64,000 nt of DNA, from assembly GCF_002749975.1 (NCBI RefSeq), contig NZ_PEIG01000014.1, positions 1 to 64,000 of the forward strand, given 5' to 3'. The notes under the pieces were generated by a model. It saw nothing but the letters and a program-made list of their open reading frames with translations, was not told the origin of the DNA and did not search any database. A program made the position numbers and the translations under genes. The stretch comes from Gloeocapsopsis sp. IPPAS B-1203. GTDB taxonomy: Bacteria > Cyanobacteriota > Cyanobacteriia > Cyanobacteriales > Chroococcidiopsidaceae. This document shows, piece by piece, positions 10,449 to 18,519 of this stretch (position 1 is its first letter; every line of letters begins with the position of its first letter).

Positions 10449-10567
10449 ATGCAACCTCAATAATAAAAAGTCTTGATACTTAGTACTTTCTACAGCATGC
10501 ATCATCAAGCTGTAGAGTAAGCATTCTAGTGCTAGCGCTCATTATTTCATAAAAATCTGGGACGATT

Positions 10568-11680
10568 TTAAGTTAATAGCCGCGTTTTTGAACGATAGAA
10601 TGGACGCTTAACGACGATCGCTGGATATAGTTTCCCCCGAATCTCAACATCTAGCTGCTGTCCTAATTGACCCAAAGCAGTAGGAACATAAGCTAAAGCA
10701 ACGGGATAACCTAATGTAGGCGAGAGTGTACCGCTTGTGATTTCGCCCACAACTTTCGAGTGCGATAGCACTTGATAGCCATGACGCGCTATATTTCTAC
10801 CTTCAAGACACAACCCGACTAGTTTGCGTTGAACTCCATGCGCTTTTTGTTGGGCAAGAACTTCACGCCCAATAAAGTCCTCTTTAGTGTCTAAATGAAC
10901 TAGCCAGCCCATGCTAGCTTCGAGAGGTGTGGTTGTTTCATCAATATCTTGTCCGTAAAGCGCCATTGCAGCTTCGAGTCGCAGCGTATCACGCGCACCA
11001 AGCCCGCAGGGAATGACACCAGCATCGTAGAGCGATCGCCACAATTTTATCCCTATCTCTGAATCAACCATCACTTCAAATCCATCTTCTCCAGTGTACC
11101 CAGTTCGCGCTATAAACCCAGGTTGACTGAGAACTGTTGCTTCAAGATGACCAAAAGCTTTAATCTCAGATAAGTCTTCTTGAACAAATTGTTGTAGAGT
11201 GGCAGCAGCTTGGGGTCCTTGCACAGCAATTAAGACTTTTTCTGAAGAGACATCGTGCAACTGTACTTGTTCTGAATCAATGTTTTGCAAAATCCATGCT
11301 TTATCTTTATCAGTAGTTGCCGCATTGACAATCATCACGCCTCGTTGTTCACCAGCATCTTCCCCTTGGTAGTAAAAAATAATATCGTCAATAATTCCAG
11401 CTTGGGAGTTTAACAAGACAGTGTATTGCGCTTGACCTGGTTGCAGGCGTTTCAAATCCGATGGGACTAAACGCTGTAATTGAGAAATTAACTGCTTCCC
11501 GCGCAAGATGAATTTACCCATGTGGGAAATATCAAATATTCCCGCTGCAGTTCTCACCGCTTGATGTTCTTTACTAATGCCAACAAACTGCACCGGCATT
11601 TCCCAACCACCAAAGCTAGTTAGTCGGGCTTTAAGTTCGAGTGCAAGTTGATACAGAGGCGTTTGAGCTAACGGTAGCAT
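10568..11680 (-). CDS. gcvT: Aminomethyltransferase, glycine cleavage T protein
   Basis: T-protein transfers the methylene unit from GcvH-bound aminomethyl to tetrahydrofolate, releasing ammonia. The 370-residue chain from ATG 11680 has the expected beginning (LAQTPLYQLALELKARL, then FGGWEMPVQF). The GCV_T domain (to about 265) holds ARTGYTGEDGFEV, and the C-terminal barrel domain ends near FYRSKTRLLT. TTG 11716 and GTG 11710 are alternative starts, but the added 12 residues are not family-like. It is the first gene of the gcv cluster. I looked for a glycine riboswitch in the leader and saw none. Confidence 0.96.
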   Translation of the reverse strand: MLPLAQTPLYQLALELKARLTSFGGWEMPVQFVGISKEHQAVRTAAGIFDISHMGKFILRGKQLISQLQRLVPSDLKRLQPGQAQYTVLLNSQAGIIDDIIFYYQGEDAGEQRGVMIVNAATTDKDKAWILQNIDSEQVQLHDVSSEKVLIAVQGPQAAATLQQFVQEDLSEIKAFGHLEATVLSQPGFIARTGYTGEDGFEVMVDSEIGIKLWRSLYDAGVIPCGLGARDTLRLEAAMALYGQDIDETTTPLEASMGWLVHLDTKEDFIGREVLAQQKAHGVQRKLVGLCLEGRNIARHGYQVLSHSKVVGEITSGTLSPTLGYPVALAYVPTALGQLGQQLDVEIRGKLYPAIVVKRPFYRSKTRLLT

Positions 11681-11753
11681 TTCTGAAATTAACTCTTCTT
11701 GACTAGCCACAGACAACCCATTAAGTTACTAAAGATCTTATTATCTCGAACTT

Positions 11754-11776
11754 GACAGGCAAGATGCCTACCTCCC
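11754..11776 (-). repeat. Copy of GGCATCTTGCC palindromic repeat
   Basis: The minus strand reads GGGAGGTAGGCATCTTGCCTG between the DMT transporter and gcvT. Related copies are at 23412-23431 and 42031-42052. The AGGCA-TCT-TGCCT core forms a small hairpin. Confidence 0.6.
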
Positions 11777-11804
11777 AGCTAATCATATTAATTTAGTTAA
11801 CTCC

Positions 11805-12638
11805 TTAAGCACCAGATGACTTTTTAACTGATACACCGGTATTTAGCCAAACGCCACATAAAATCATTGCCCCACCTAATACAGCTAGCGGCGAAAGTAA
11901 TTGCCCAACCAGGAAAATAGCAAAAATTGCCCCACATACTGGTTCAATCATGGCGACTAAGGTTGCCACACGTGCCGGAATCTTACGTACTCCCCATAAA
12001 AATAAACCAAAGGGAACAACAGTTCCTAGTAAAACAATATATGCAACTGCAGCTAAATCCATAACACTCAAGTCAAGAATTTTTTGCCAGGGAGTGAACG
12101 GTACACTCAGAAAACTACCGACTCCCATCCCCAGTCCTAATACTGTTAACGGGTGTGCTTGCATTCCCATTCCGAGATAGGAAAAAGTAGCGAACAAAAA
12201 AGCCGAAGCTATGCCATAAGCTATTCCCAATCCTCCTGCCAGCCCTTGGGGACCTACTACTAAAAAATACGCTCCCACAACTGCAAATCCTAATCCAAAT
12301 AATTTCGGTCGAGACAAACTCTCTCCACGAACCAAAGCGTATAAAGTTAGTAATACTGGAGCCATATACTGTAAAAATAGCCCCGTTGCCACACTTGATA
12401 AATGAATTGCTAAATAATAGCTAACTTGAGTTAGGGTTAATGCTAATCCGATCGCAAAAAGGCGCGGTAACTCTTTATGACTTGGCGGTAAGCGCCATAT
12501 GAAGGGCAAAAGAACTAAAAAACTCCCAAAAAAGCGTAACGGAACCAGAATTGCAGGTTCTAGTGTTCCTCCCATTAAACGCCCAGCCAACGCCCCAGCA
12601 AAGCCCCATAGCAGTGCAGCACACAATACTTGAATCAT
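11805..12638 (-). CDS. EamA/DMT-family transporter
   Basis: This 277-residue protein has ten predicted membrane helices in two EamA repeats (about residues 1-130 and 140-270). Characteristic patches are QVLCAALLWGFAGALAG at the start and VPLRFF in helix 2. The second repeat ends with VATLVAMIEPVCGAIFA. EamA carriers export amino acids, nucleosides or other metabolites across the plasma membrane; the substrate cannot be inferred here. The start is ATG 12638, with no better upstream start. Nothing visible ties it to the adjacent gcv genes except strand and an 88-base gap. Confidence 0.88.
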   Translation of the reverse strand: MIQVLCAALLWGFAGALAGRLMGGTLEPAILVPLRFFGSFLVLLPFIWRLPPSHKELPRLFAIGLALTLTQVSYYLAIHLSSVATGLFLQYMAPVLLTLYALVRGESLSRPKLFGLGFAVVGAYFLVVGPQGLAGGLGIAYGIASAFLFATFSYLGMGMQAHPLTVLGLGMGVGSFLSVPFTPWQKILDLSVMDLAAVAYIVLLGTVVPFGLFLWGVRKIPARVATLVAMIEPVCGAIFAIFLVGQLLSPLAVLGGAMILCGVWLNTGVSVKKSSGA

Positions 12639-12850
12639 TTAATTGCAGATACCCTTATTGCCATTGATGCGATTGAGGTAAAGCGATTCCTACTGTAACG
12701 TATGAGAGATAAACTTATTTTCTCGTTGCAACCCCTTAATTTACATGAAGTAGCAGCTAAACAACTATCAGCATAATTAAATTAAGTTAATTTTTATTTA
12801 TTTTTCTTAAAATAGAAGTATTGGTTTGAAAATAATTTGAGATCTACCTC

Positions 12851-13342
12851 ATGTCTGCATCAAACATCCAGTCACGCGAATTGACAGCAAATCAACAGGT
12901 ATCTGATTCAACATCTTGGAAGATTAAGTTACTGTATGATGGCGAGTGCCCGTTGTGTTTGCGCGAAGTCAACTTTTTGAGGAAACAAGATGCTAGTCGC
13001 GGGCTTGTAGCATTTGTAGATATTGCCGATGAAAATTATACCCCTGAAGCACATGGCGGCGTAGATTTTGAAACTGCGATGGGGCGGATTCATGCAGTCA
13101 TGCCTGATGGTAAAGTTATCCAGAATGTAGAAGTTTTTCGCCGAGTTTACGAAACTTTAGGGATGGGATGGGTTTACGCTATCACCAAGCTACCCGTCAT
13201 TGGTGCTTTTGCCGATATGCTCTATGGCATTTGGGCTGACTGGCGGTTGCGACTTACTGGAAGACCAGACTTAGCAGCAATTGTTGCCGAGCGCCAAAAG
13301 CAGTTAGAATGCAAAACACAAGGGCGCTGCCAAATTAAATGA
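12851..13342 (+). CDS. DCC-family thiol-disulfide oxidoreductase-like protein (DUF393)
   Basis: 163 residues. The DxxCxxC signature that names the DCC family is seen as LYDGECPLCLREVNFL (about residues 33-48), placed at the N-terminal edge of a thioredoxin-like fold. There is no signal peptide, so it is probably cytosolic; members are predicted thiol-disulfide oxidoreductases with no confirmed substrate. Its last four bases overlap the next gene (ATGA), indicating a two-gene transcription unit with the DUF938 methyltransferase. Confidence 0.88.
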   Translation: MSASNIQSRELTANQQVSDSTSWKIKLLYDGECPLCLREVNFLRKQDASRGLVAFVDIADENYTPEAHGGVDFETAMGRIHAVMPDGKVIQNVEVFRRVYETLGMGWVYAITKLPVIGAFADMLYGIWADWRLRLTGRPDLAAIVAERQKQLECKTQGRCQIK

Positions 13343-13983
13343 ATTATTTTGATGCCCGACAATACGCGCCTGCAACTCTTCGCAATCGAGAACCAATTCT
13401 CAAAGTTCTACTCGAAGTTTTGCCACCAACAGGCACAGTCTTAGAAGTCTCTAGTGGAACTGGAGAACATGCTGTCTTTTTTGCCCCGCGAATTCATCCT
13501 CGTGAGTGGTTGCCGTCCGACCCTAATCCAGTAGCACGAGCTAGTATCATGGCATGGAGCAAACATGCTCCTGCCGAAAATTTATATCCAGTGATCGCTC
13601 TCGATGCTTGCGATCCAGTTTGGACGGTTGAACAACAATCACGAGAAATTGTTGCGATCGTCAACATTAACATGATCCACATTGCGCCTTGGTCGGCTTG
13701 CTTAGGATTACTTGCAGGTGCAAAGCGAATTCTTTCCTCTGGTGGTATTTTGTATCTCTACGGACCTTTTAAACAAGGTAATCAGCATACGGCAGAGAGT
13801 AATGCTACATTTGATGCCAGTTTACGCGCCCAAAATCCAGCGTGGGGAGTGCGGAATTTAGAGGACGTTGTAGAAGTAGCCAAGACTGAACATTTTTCCC
13901 TCATTAAAACTGTTGCCATGCCAGCAAATAATCTTTCGGTAATTTTTCAAAAGACGAATGAAAGTTGCGATCGCTCTGAGTGA
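13339..13983 (+). CDS. DUF938 SAM-dependent methyltransferase-like protein
   Basis: 214 residues of DUF938, a class I Rossmann methyltransferase-like family. The SAM-binding glycine-rich loop is LEVSSGTGEHAVFFA (about residues 34-48). Later blocks NINMIHIAPW and LYLYGPFKQG are family signatures. Substrate and physiological role are unknown. The start codon overlaps the stop of the DCC-family gene by 4 bases, so translation is probably coupled. Confidence 0.88.
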   Translation: MNYFDARQYAPATLRNREPILKVLLEVLPPTGTVLEVSSGTGEHAVFFAPRIHPREWLPSDPNPVARASIMAWSKHAPAENLYPVIALDACDPVWTVEQQSREIVAIVNINMIHIAPWSACLGLLAGAKRILSSGGILYLYGPFKQGNQHTAESNATFDASLRAQNPAWGVRNLEDVVEVAKTEHFSLIKTVAMPANNLSVIFQKTNESCDRSE

Positions 13984-14407
13984 GACTAACGCTCTAGCAA
14001 TGAGAAATTCTATCATAACCATGTTAGATTTCTATGGCACTAAGACTCGTCAGAATGGGCGGAATCAAGTATTATCAAATTAATTTCAACTTCATATTTA
14101 CTTAATCATTTGCGATTTGCCTACACACCATCAGGTTTAGTTAGTGCGGTCGTCATTTGAGGTGAAACACGATCGCCCGCAGCGATCGCGGTCAAATCCG
14201 CAGTGTTGCCCAATCAAGTATTGATGAGGTGCTGTTAAAGGAGCACTACTATGCTGCATTTGAAGAGATTTTTATATCAGCAAGTGGTGTTTTTGTGTCT
14301 TAAGCTCAGCTTGATAGGGTATAAATGCAGCAACCTAAAAAAATCTCTTGTTTAGCAAAAACATTCAAAAATAATTACAATCACCCTTTACCTAAACAAC
14401 AATTCCC
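13984..14407. other. Gap upstream of the Mrp operon
   Basis: 424 bases with HIP1 octamers around 14170-14190 and one short frame with a good ribosome site (14251-14355, listed separately). The promoter of the antiporter operon should lie here, but no convincing -35/-10 pair can be fixed by eye. Confidence 0.5.
14251..14355 (+). CDS. Possible 34-aa leader peptide before the Mrp operon
   Basis: ATG at 14251 is preceded by AAAGGAG with 7-base spacing, one of the better ribosome sites in this part. The frame encodes a basic, hydrophobic 34-residue peptide (starts MLHLKRFLYQQVVFL, ends KKSLV) and stops at 14355, 52 bases before mnhC. No family is recognised. It could be a leader peptide, a small membrane protein or chance. 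Confidence 0.3.
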   Translation: MLHLKRFLYQQVVFLCLKLSLIGYKCSNLKKSLV

Positions 14408-14743
14408 GTGTTAGAAGCATGTATACTCGCAACAATATTATGTGGATTTTTCGGCATTATTTTTAAAAAGAACATAATGATGAAGATCATCTCAATGGAT
14501 GTTATGAGTACAGGAGTCATTGCCTATTATGTGCTGATTGCATCGCGAGATGGCTTATTTACACCTATTTTGGCAAATACTCAAAAAGGTGCTTACGCCG
14601 ATCCAGTTCCTCAGGCAGTGATATTAACAGCGATCGTCATTGGTTTTTCGATTCAAGCTTTAATGCTAGTTGGAGTACTGAAATTGGCACAAGATAACCC
14701 GACTTTGGAAAGCAACGAGATCGAGAAGAACAATATGCCATGA
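14408..14743 (+). CDS. mnhC: Mrp-type Na+/H+ antiporter subunit C (NuoK-like)
   Basis: MrpC is a small NuoK-like subunit of the multi-subunit Mrp cation/proton antiporter in the plasma membrane. The 111-residue product has three hydrophobic helices (about 3-19, 27-47, 71-94), matching the family layout. GTG at 14408 is taken as start because the following LEACILATILCGFFG is already the first helix. It overlaps mnhD by 4 bases (ATGA) and is the first structural gene of the seven-gene operon. Confidence 0.87.
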   Translation: MLEACILATILCGFFGIIFKKNIMMKIISMDVMSTGVIAYYVLIASRDGLFTPILANTQKGAYADPVPQAVILTAIVIGFSIQALMLVGVLKLAQDNPTLESNEIEKNNMP

Positions 14744-16167
14744 ATACTCTGACAATTGCCTGGATTGCTTTATCACTGTTTATGGGGTTCGTCATTTATT
14801 TGCTCCCCAAAGTTGACCGATATCTTGCACTGAGTGTAGCTGGAGTTTCGCTGGCATATGCGTTGCAAGTATTTGTACAACAGTCGCCTTTGACGCTGCA
14901 ATTGCTAGATAATTTCGGCGTTACATTAGTCGTCGATCAGTTGAGTGGCTACTTCATATTAACCAATGCATTAGTAACAGCGGCAGTCATTATCTACTGT
15001 TGGCATGATAAAACGGCTTTTTTTTATATGCAGACTATTATTCTGCATGGTAGTTTGAATGCCGTATTTATTTGTGCAGATTTCATGAGCCTTTATGTGG
15101 CATTAGAGGTGATTGGAATTGCTGCATTTCTTTTGATTGCCTATCCGCGAACGGAACGCTCAATCTGGGTTGCTTTACGTTATCTATTCGTCAGCAACAC
15201 GGCAATGCTGTTTTATTTAGTAGGCGCAATCTTAGTTTACAAGGCAAATCACTCTTTTGCTTTTGCTGGTTTAAGTGAGGCACCAACTGAAGCAGTTGCC
15301 TTGATTGTTTTAGGATTATTAACAAAAGGAGGAGTCTTTATCTCAGGTTTGTGGCTGCCGTTGACTCATTCAGAATCAGAAACACCAGTATCGGCACTAT
15401 TGTCAGGAATTGTCGTCAAAGCGGGAGTATTTCCTCTCTTACGTTGTGCGCTGCTTGTTGATGATGTATATGCGATCGCCCGAATTTTTGGAGTTGCCGC
15501 AGCATTGTTTGGTGTATTCTATGCAATTTTAGAAAAAGATACTAAGCGCACGCTGGCATTAAGTACACTTTCACAGTTGGGCTGGATTCTCGCTTCACCA
15601 GAAGCAGGAGGCTTGTATGCGCTGGCACATGGCACAGCAAAATCAACGCTATTTTTGATTGCGGGGAATTTGCCAAGTCGCAACTTCCAAGAACTACAAC
15701 AACATCGAGCAATTAATCCTGTGTTGTGGATTGCTTTAACTATAGCTGGTCTTTCAATCTCAGGTTTTCCTTTATTTGTTGGTTTTGGCGCAAAGATATT
15801 AACACTGAGTTATTTGCCTAATGCTTATGCAACCGCCATGAACATTGGAGCCGTAGGAACAGCGATTGTGTATGCCAAATTCATCTTTCTCCCGCGTGGA
15901 GGGCAAGAAAAAATTCGCTTTGGTTTAGTGCTAGGGATAAGTTTGACGATTAGTGCTTTGCTCTTAGCAAACATTGCTTACTACCAAGCTTATACCATTG
16001 CAAATATTGCCAAAGTACTTGCCATTATTGCCATTGGCTGGATGGCGTATCTCTTAATTTTACGTCGCGCAGAGCTTAAACTACCGCGTATGCTTGAGCA
16101 ATTTGAGCATCTCATTGGTGGTATGAGTCTGATGTTGATATTGCTGTTTTGGATGGTATTTGCATGA
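14740..16167 (+). CDS. mnhD: Mrp-type Na+/H+ antiporter subunit D (NuoM/N-like)
   Basis: A 475-residue protein with about fourteen membrane helices and the Proton_antipo_M domain shared with complex I antiporter-like subunits. ALEVIGIAAFLLIAY holds the conserved Glu of the proton path, near residue 125. LLTKGGVFISGLWLPLTHSE holds the conserved Lys and His residues. In Mrp complexes MrpD pairs with MrpA in cation/proton exchange; here it is the only long antiporter-like subunit of the operon. It starts inside the end of mnhC and its stop overlaps the mnhE start. Confidence 0.93.
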   Translation: MNTLTIAWIALSLFMGFVIYLLPKVDRYLALSVAGVSLAYALQVFVQQSPLTLQLLDNFGVTLVVDQLSGYFILTNALVTAAVIIYCWHDKTAFFYMQTIILHGSLNAVFICADFMSLYVALEVIGIAAFLLIAYPRTERSIWVALRYLFVSNTAMLFYLVGAILVYKANHSFAFAGLSEAPTEAVALIVLGLLTKGGVFISGLWLPLTHSESETPVSALLSGIVVKAGVFPLLRCALLVDDVYAIARIFGVAAALFGVFYAILEKDTKRTLALSTLSQLGWILASPEAGGLYALAHGTAKSTLFLIAGNLPSRNFQELQQHRAINPVLWIALTIAGLSISGFPLFVGFGAKILTLSYLPNAYATAMNIGAVGTAIVYAKFIFLPRGGQEKIRFGLVLGISLTISALLLANIAYYQAYTIANIAKVLAIIAIGWMAYLLILRRAELKLPRMLEQFEHLIGGMSLMLILLFWMVFA

Positions 16168-16550
16168 CTGGATATCTCAATTTGATATTGCGACTCGTTA
16201 TCTGGTTTCTCCTCACTGCTAACTTTAGTGCGGTTAATATCATCATTGGTGTGAGTGTGGCATTGCTTTTACCCCACAAACATAGATCTCGTACGGCATT
16301 AAAAGATTGGTTACGGGCATTAGGTGAGATTGTTGTAGCGATTCCACAGGCATATATTGAAGCTTTTGAAATCATCCTCCGTCCGCATACTCAAGAGGAA
16401 GTCACCATGGAACGAGTGCCACCGCAACGGACACCTGGACTCATCTTTCTTGATATATTCTTGATCACTTTTACCCCCAAAACAATTGTTTTGAAATATC
16501 ACGAACACGGCTGGTACGAAGTCCACCGAGTGCGACGGAGGAAAGCATGA
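16164..16550 (+). CDS. mnhE: Mrp-type antiporter subunit E
   Basis: 128 residues with two N-terminal helices and a cytosolic tail, as in MNHE (PF01899). The tail contains PQRTPGLIFLDIFLITFTPKT in split conserved patches and ends with a basic VHRVRRRKA. ATG 16164 overlaps the mnhD stop (ATGA), so the longer TTG frame from 16149 is not needed. It overlaps mnhF the same way. Confidence 0.88.
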   Translation: MTGYLNLILRLVIWFLLTANFSAVNIIIGVSVALLLPHKHRSRTALKDWLRALGEIVVAIPQAYIEAFEIILRPHTQEEVTMERVPPQRTPGLIFLDIFLITFTPKTIVLKYHEHGWYEVHRVRRRKA

Positions 16551-16804
16551 ATTTGGTCATAATGGCAATGATTTTAGCGCTGCTGATACCAATTTACGAA
16601 GCTTGGAGAGATGATGAAGTCTGGCAACGGATGTTGGCATTTGCCAGTATTGCTACCAAAACATCAATTATGGCACTCGTGATTTCTGTTTTACGCGACG
16701 ACTGGATGATCGGAATTGTCGCTGTGATTATCCTCAGTGTCGGAAATGCTGCATTAATGCTGCTGGCTCATGTGATTAAACGATTGAATGATGTCTCTAA
16801 TTAG
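16547..16804 (+). CDS. mnhF: Mrp-type antiporter subunit F
   Basis: 85 residues with three short helices, the MrpF_PhaF layout. ATG 16547 overlaps the mnhE stop. It lies just before the MrpG gene, as in most mrp operons. Confidence 0.85.
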   Translation: MNLVIMAMILALLIPIYEAWRDDEVWQRMLAFASIATKTSIMALVISVLRDDWMIGIVAVIILSVGNAALMLLAHVIKRLNDVSN

Positions 16805-16810
16805 TAAAAT

Positions 16811-17095
16811 ATGCTTAACGTATTAAGTTATACCTGTATAGGTTTAGGAATAGTTTTTTGGTTTTGGGGAACCTCGCATTTACTTGGCGATCGCTCAATT
16901 TTATTTAAACTACATAGTCTTTCAGTTGCAGATACTCTGGGATCGATGAGTATCATCATCGGACTACTTATAAAAATACCTAGTGAATGGCCTTTGTTGA
17001 TTCTCGCGATTATCTCTTTAGCAATTTGGAACACTGTGCTGGGATATGTCTTAGCCTACTGCTCTAGTAGTGGAGATAACTATGAACGAGAATGA
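16811..17095 (+). CDS. mnhG: Mrp-type antiporter subunit G
   Basis: 94 residues with three helices. The RSILFKLHSLSVADTLG segment is the MrpG/PhaG signature (PF03334), where HALSVADTLG-like sequences are usual. It is separated from mnhF by 6 bases and overlaps the start of the next gene by 14 bases. Confidence 0.88.
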   Translation: MLNVLSYTCIGLGIVFWFWGTSHLLGDRSILFKLHSLSVADTLGSMSIIIGLLIKIPSEWPLLILAIISLAIWNTVLGYVLAYCSSSGDNYERE

Positions 17096-17681
17096 TATCT
17101 CTGTTTATGTTATTACAGCACTGCTGCCATTGACTGCATTTATGTTGATATTTCAGGTTAATCCCTACCATGCCTTAGTTATGCGTGGCATTTTGGGAGC
17201 AATAGCAGCATTAGTGTATGCGGTTTTGGGAGCTGCAGATGTGGCTTTAACTGAAGCATTGGTAGGTACAATGCTGGCAATTACACTTTATGCAGTTGCA
17301 GTACGTTCATCACTCGTAATGCGGCTTGGTATCCTTAAAGATTTGAGTACACAGGGCGAACGCCAATTTGAACAACTATTAGACGATTTACGCACCATCT
17401 TGGGCAAACGTCATATGCGACTTGAGGTATTTCCCTACACAGATATGCAGTCATTAGATCAAGCACTGATTGAGAAAGAAGTACACGCAGTATGCAGCCA
17501 GCGATCGCAACCACAGTCTGACTTTGAACAAGACTATGCAACCTGTGAAAATGACAAACTATCCTTTCATACTGCCGTCAGGGTGCAACGCCTCTACGAA
17601 ATTATGCAAGCAGAACTTGCATCGCCAGGCAATATTCTTACCTATGTCAAGCCATCAGACTCAAAGGAGGAGCATTCATGA
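17082..17681 (+). CDS. Short MrpA-like subunit with DUF4040 (MbhD-like) domain
   Basis: 199 residues. The first 80 form three helices with the DUF4040/MbhD signature (RGILGAIAALVYAVLGAADVALTEA in conserved pieces), which in canonical MrpA is only the C-terminal part. The remaining 120 residues are soluble and poorly conserved. The long NuoL-like part of MrpA is absent. ATG 17082 is preceded by GGAG with 7-base spacing, which favours it over GTG 17070. Cyanobacterial mrp clusters with this C-D-E-F-G-A-B order and a short MrpA are known; the assignment as the MrpA equivalent rests on that and on position. It overlaps mnhB by 4 bases. Confidence 0.8.
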   Translation: MNENDISVYVITALLPLTAFMLIFQVNPYHALVMRGILGAIAALVYAVLGAADVALTEALVGTMLAITLYAVAVRSSLVMRLGILKDLSTQGERQFEQLLDDLRTILGKRHMRLEVFPYTDMQSLDQALIEKEVHAVCSQRSQPQSDFEQDYATCENDKLSFHTAVRVQRLYEIMQAELASPGNILTYVKPSDSKEEHS

Positions 17682-18340
17682 AATGGGTCTATATTGCGGC
17701 GGGAATTGCACTATTTATCAAAATGCTGCTGATACCCAATCCAGCACTCAATTTATCAGATAATTCAATTGTAGAATTGGTTGTTCGAGATAGTGGTGTA
17801 CCCAATGCAGTGTCGGGTATTATCTTCCGAAATCGCTTGTATGACACAATTTTTGAGGTTGTAGTATTTACAATTTCCATCTTGGGCGCTTATTTTCTAC
17901 TGGCTAATGAAAAGCCATCGACCAAAATTTATCAGTTTACCGATCAACCATCGATTGTGTTAGCACGTTTAGGTGCAACCATTGCTGCATTGGTCAGTAT
18001 TGAACTTGCAATTCGGGGGCATTTAAGCCCTGGTGGTGGTTTTGCCGCTGGAGTAGCAGGTGGAACAGCGATCGGTTTAGTTGCGATTACCTCGCCATCA
18101 GAGTGGATGCAGGCACTCTACAAGCGCTGGCACTTCGCTACATGGGAAAAAGTTTCGATTTTGATTTTTATTGGGCTAGCAGTCATTACTTTGTCTGGTC
18201 TAGAATTACCACACGGAGAATTAGGCGCACTTGTGAGCGGAGGAGTTATTCCTATTCTCAACATTTTAGTTGCCGCGAAAGTTGCCTTAGGTTCGTGGGC
18301 TGTGATTTTGCTATTTATTCGTTATCGTGGGTTGTTGTAA
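17678..18340 (+). CDS. mnhB: Mrp antiporter subunit B with an MbhE-like N-terminal segment
   Basis: 220 residues. Residues 1-75 form two helices joined by a segment (SGVPNAVSGIIFRNRLYDTI) like MbhE or the extreme C-terminus of MrpA. Residues 85-215 are the MnhB domain (PF04039), with four helices and the RGHLSPGGGFAAGVAGG signature. It therefore carries pieces of two canonical subunits. ATG 17678 overlaps the previous stop. It ends the operon. Confidence 0.88.
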   Translation: MKWVYIAAGIALFIKMLLIPNPALNLSDNSIVELVVRDSGVPNAVSGIIFRNRLYDTIFEVVVFTISILGAYFLLANEKPSTKIYQFTDQPSIVLARLGATIAALVSIELAIRGHLSPGGGFAAGVAGGTAIGLVAITSPSEWMQALYKRWHFATWEKVSILIFIGLAVITLSGLELPHGELGALVSGGVIPILNILVAAKVALGSWAVILLFIRYRGLL

Positions 18341-18519
18341 AAAGGGGAAGATAGACCCAAAGTTTTAAATTTTGAATTTTGAGCTAACTCTATTCATCAT
18401 CTATAACTCCACACAGCAGTAAATCTATTTCCTTAACAATTTACTTCTACAAGCTTAGAGAAATCTTGAACTGCATAACTGTCTTGAATTACCCGACACT
18501 TGAGGTAACTTAATGGAAA

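Noticed and set aside
11681-11804. Possible glycine riboswitch before gcvT
   Set aside because: The leader is short and shows no tandem aptamer core; only the GGCATCTTGCC repeat is seen.
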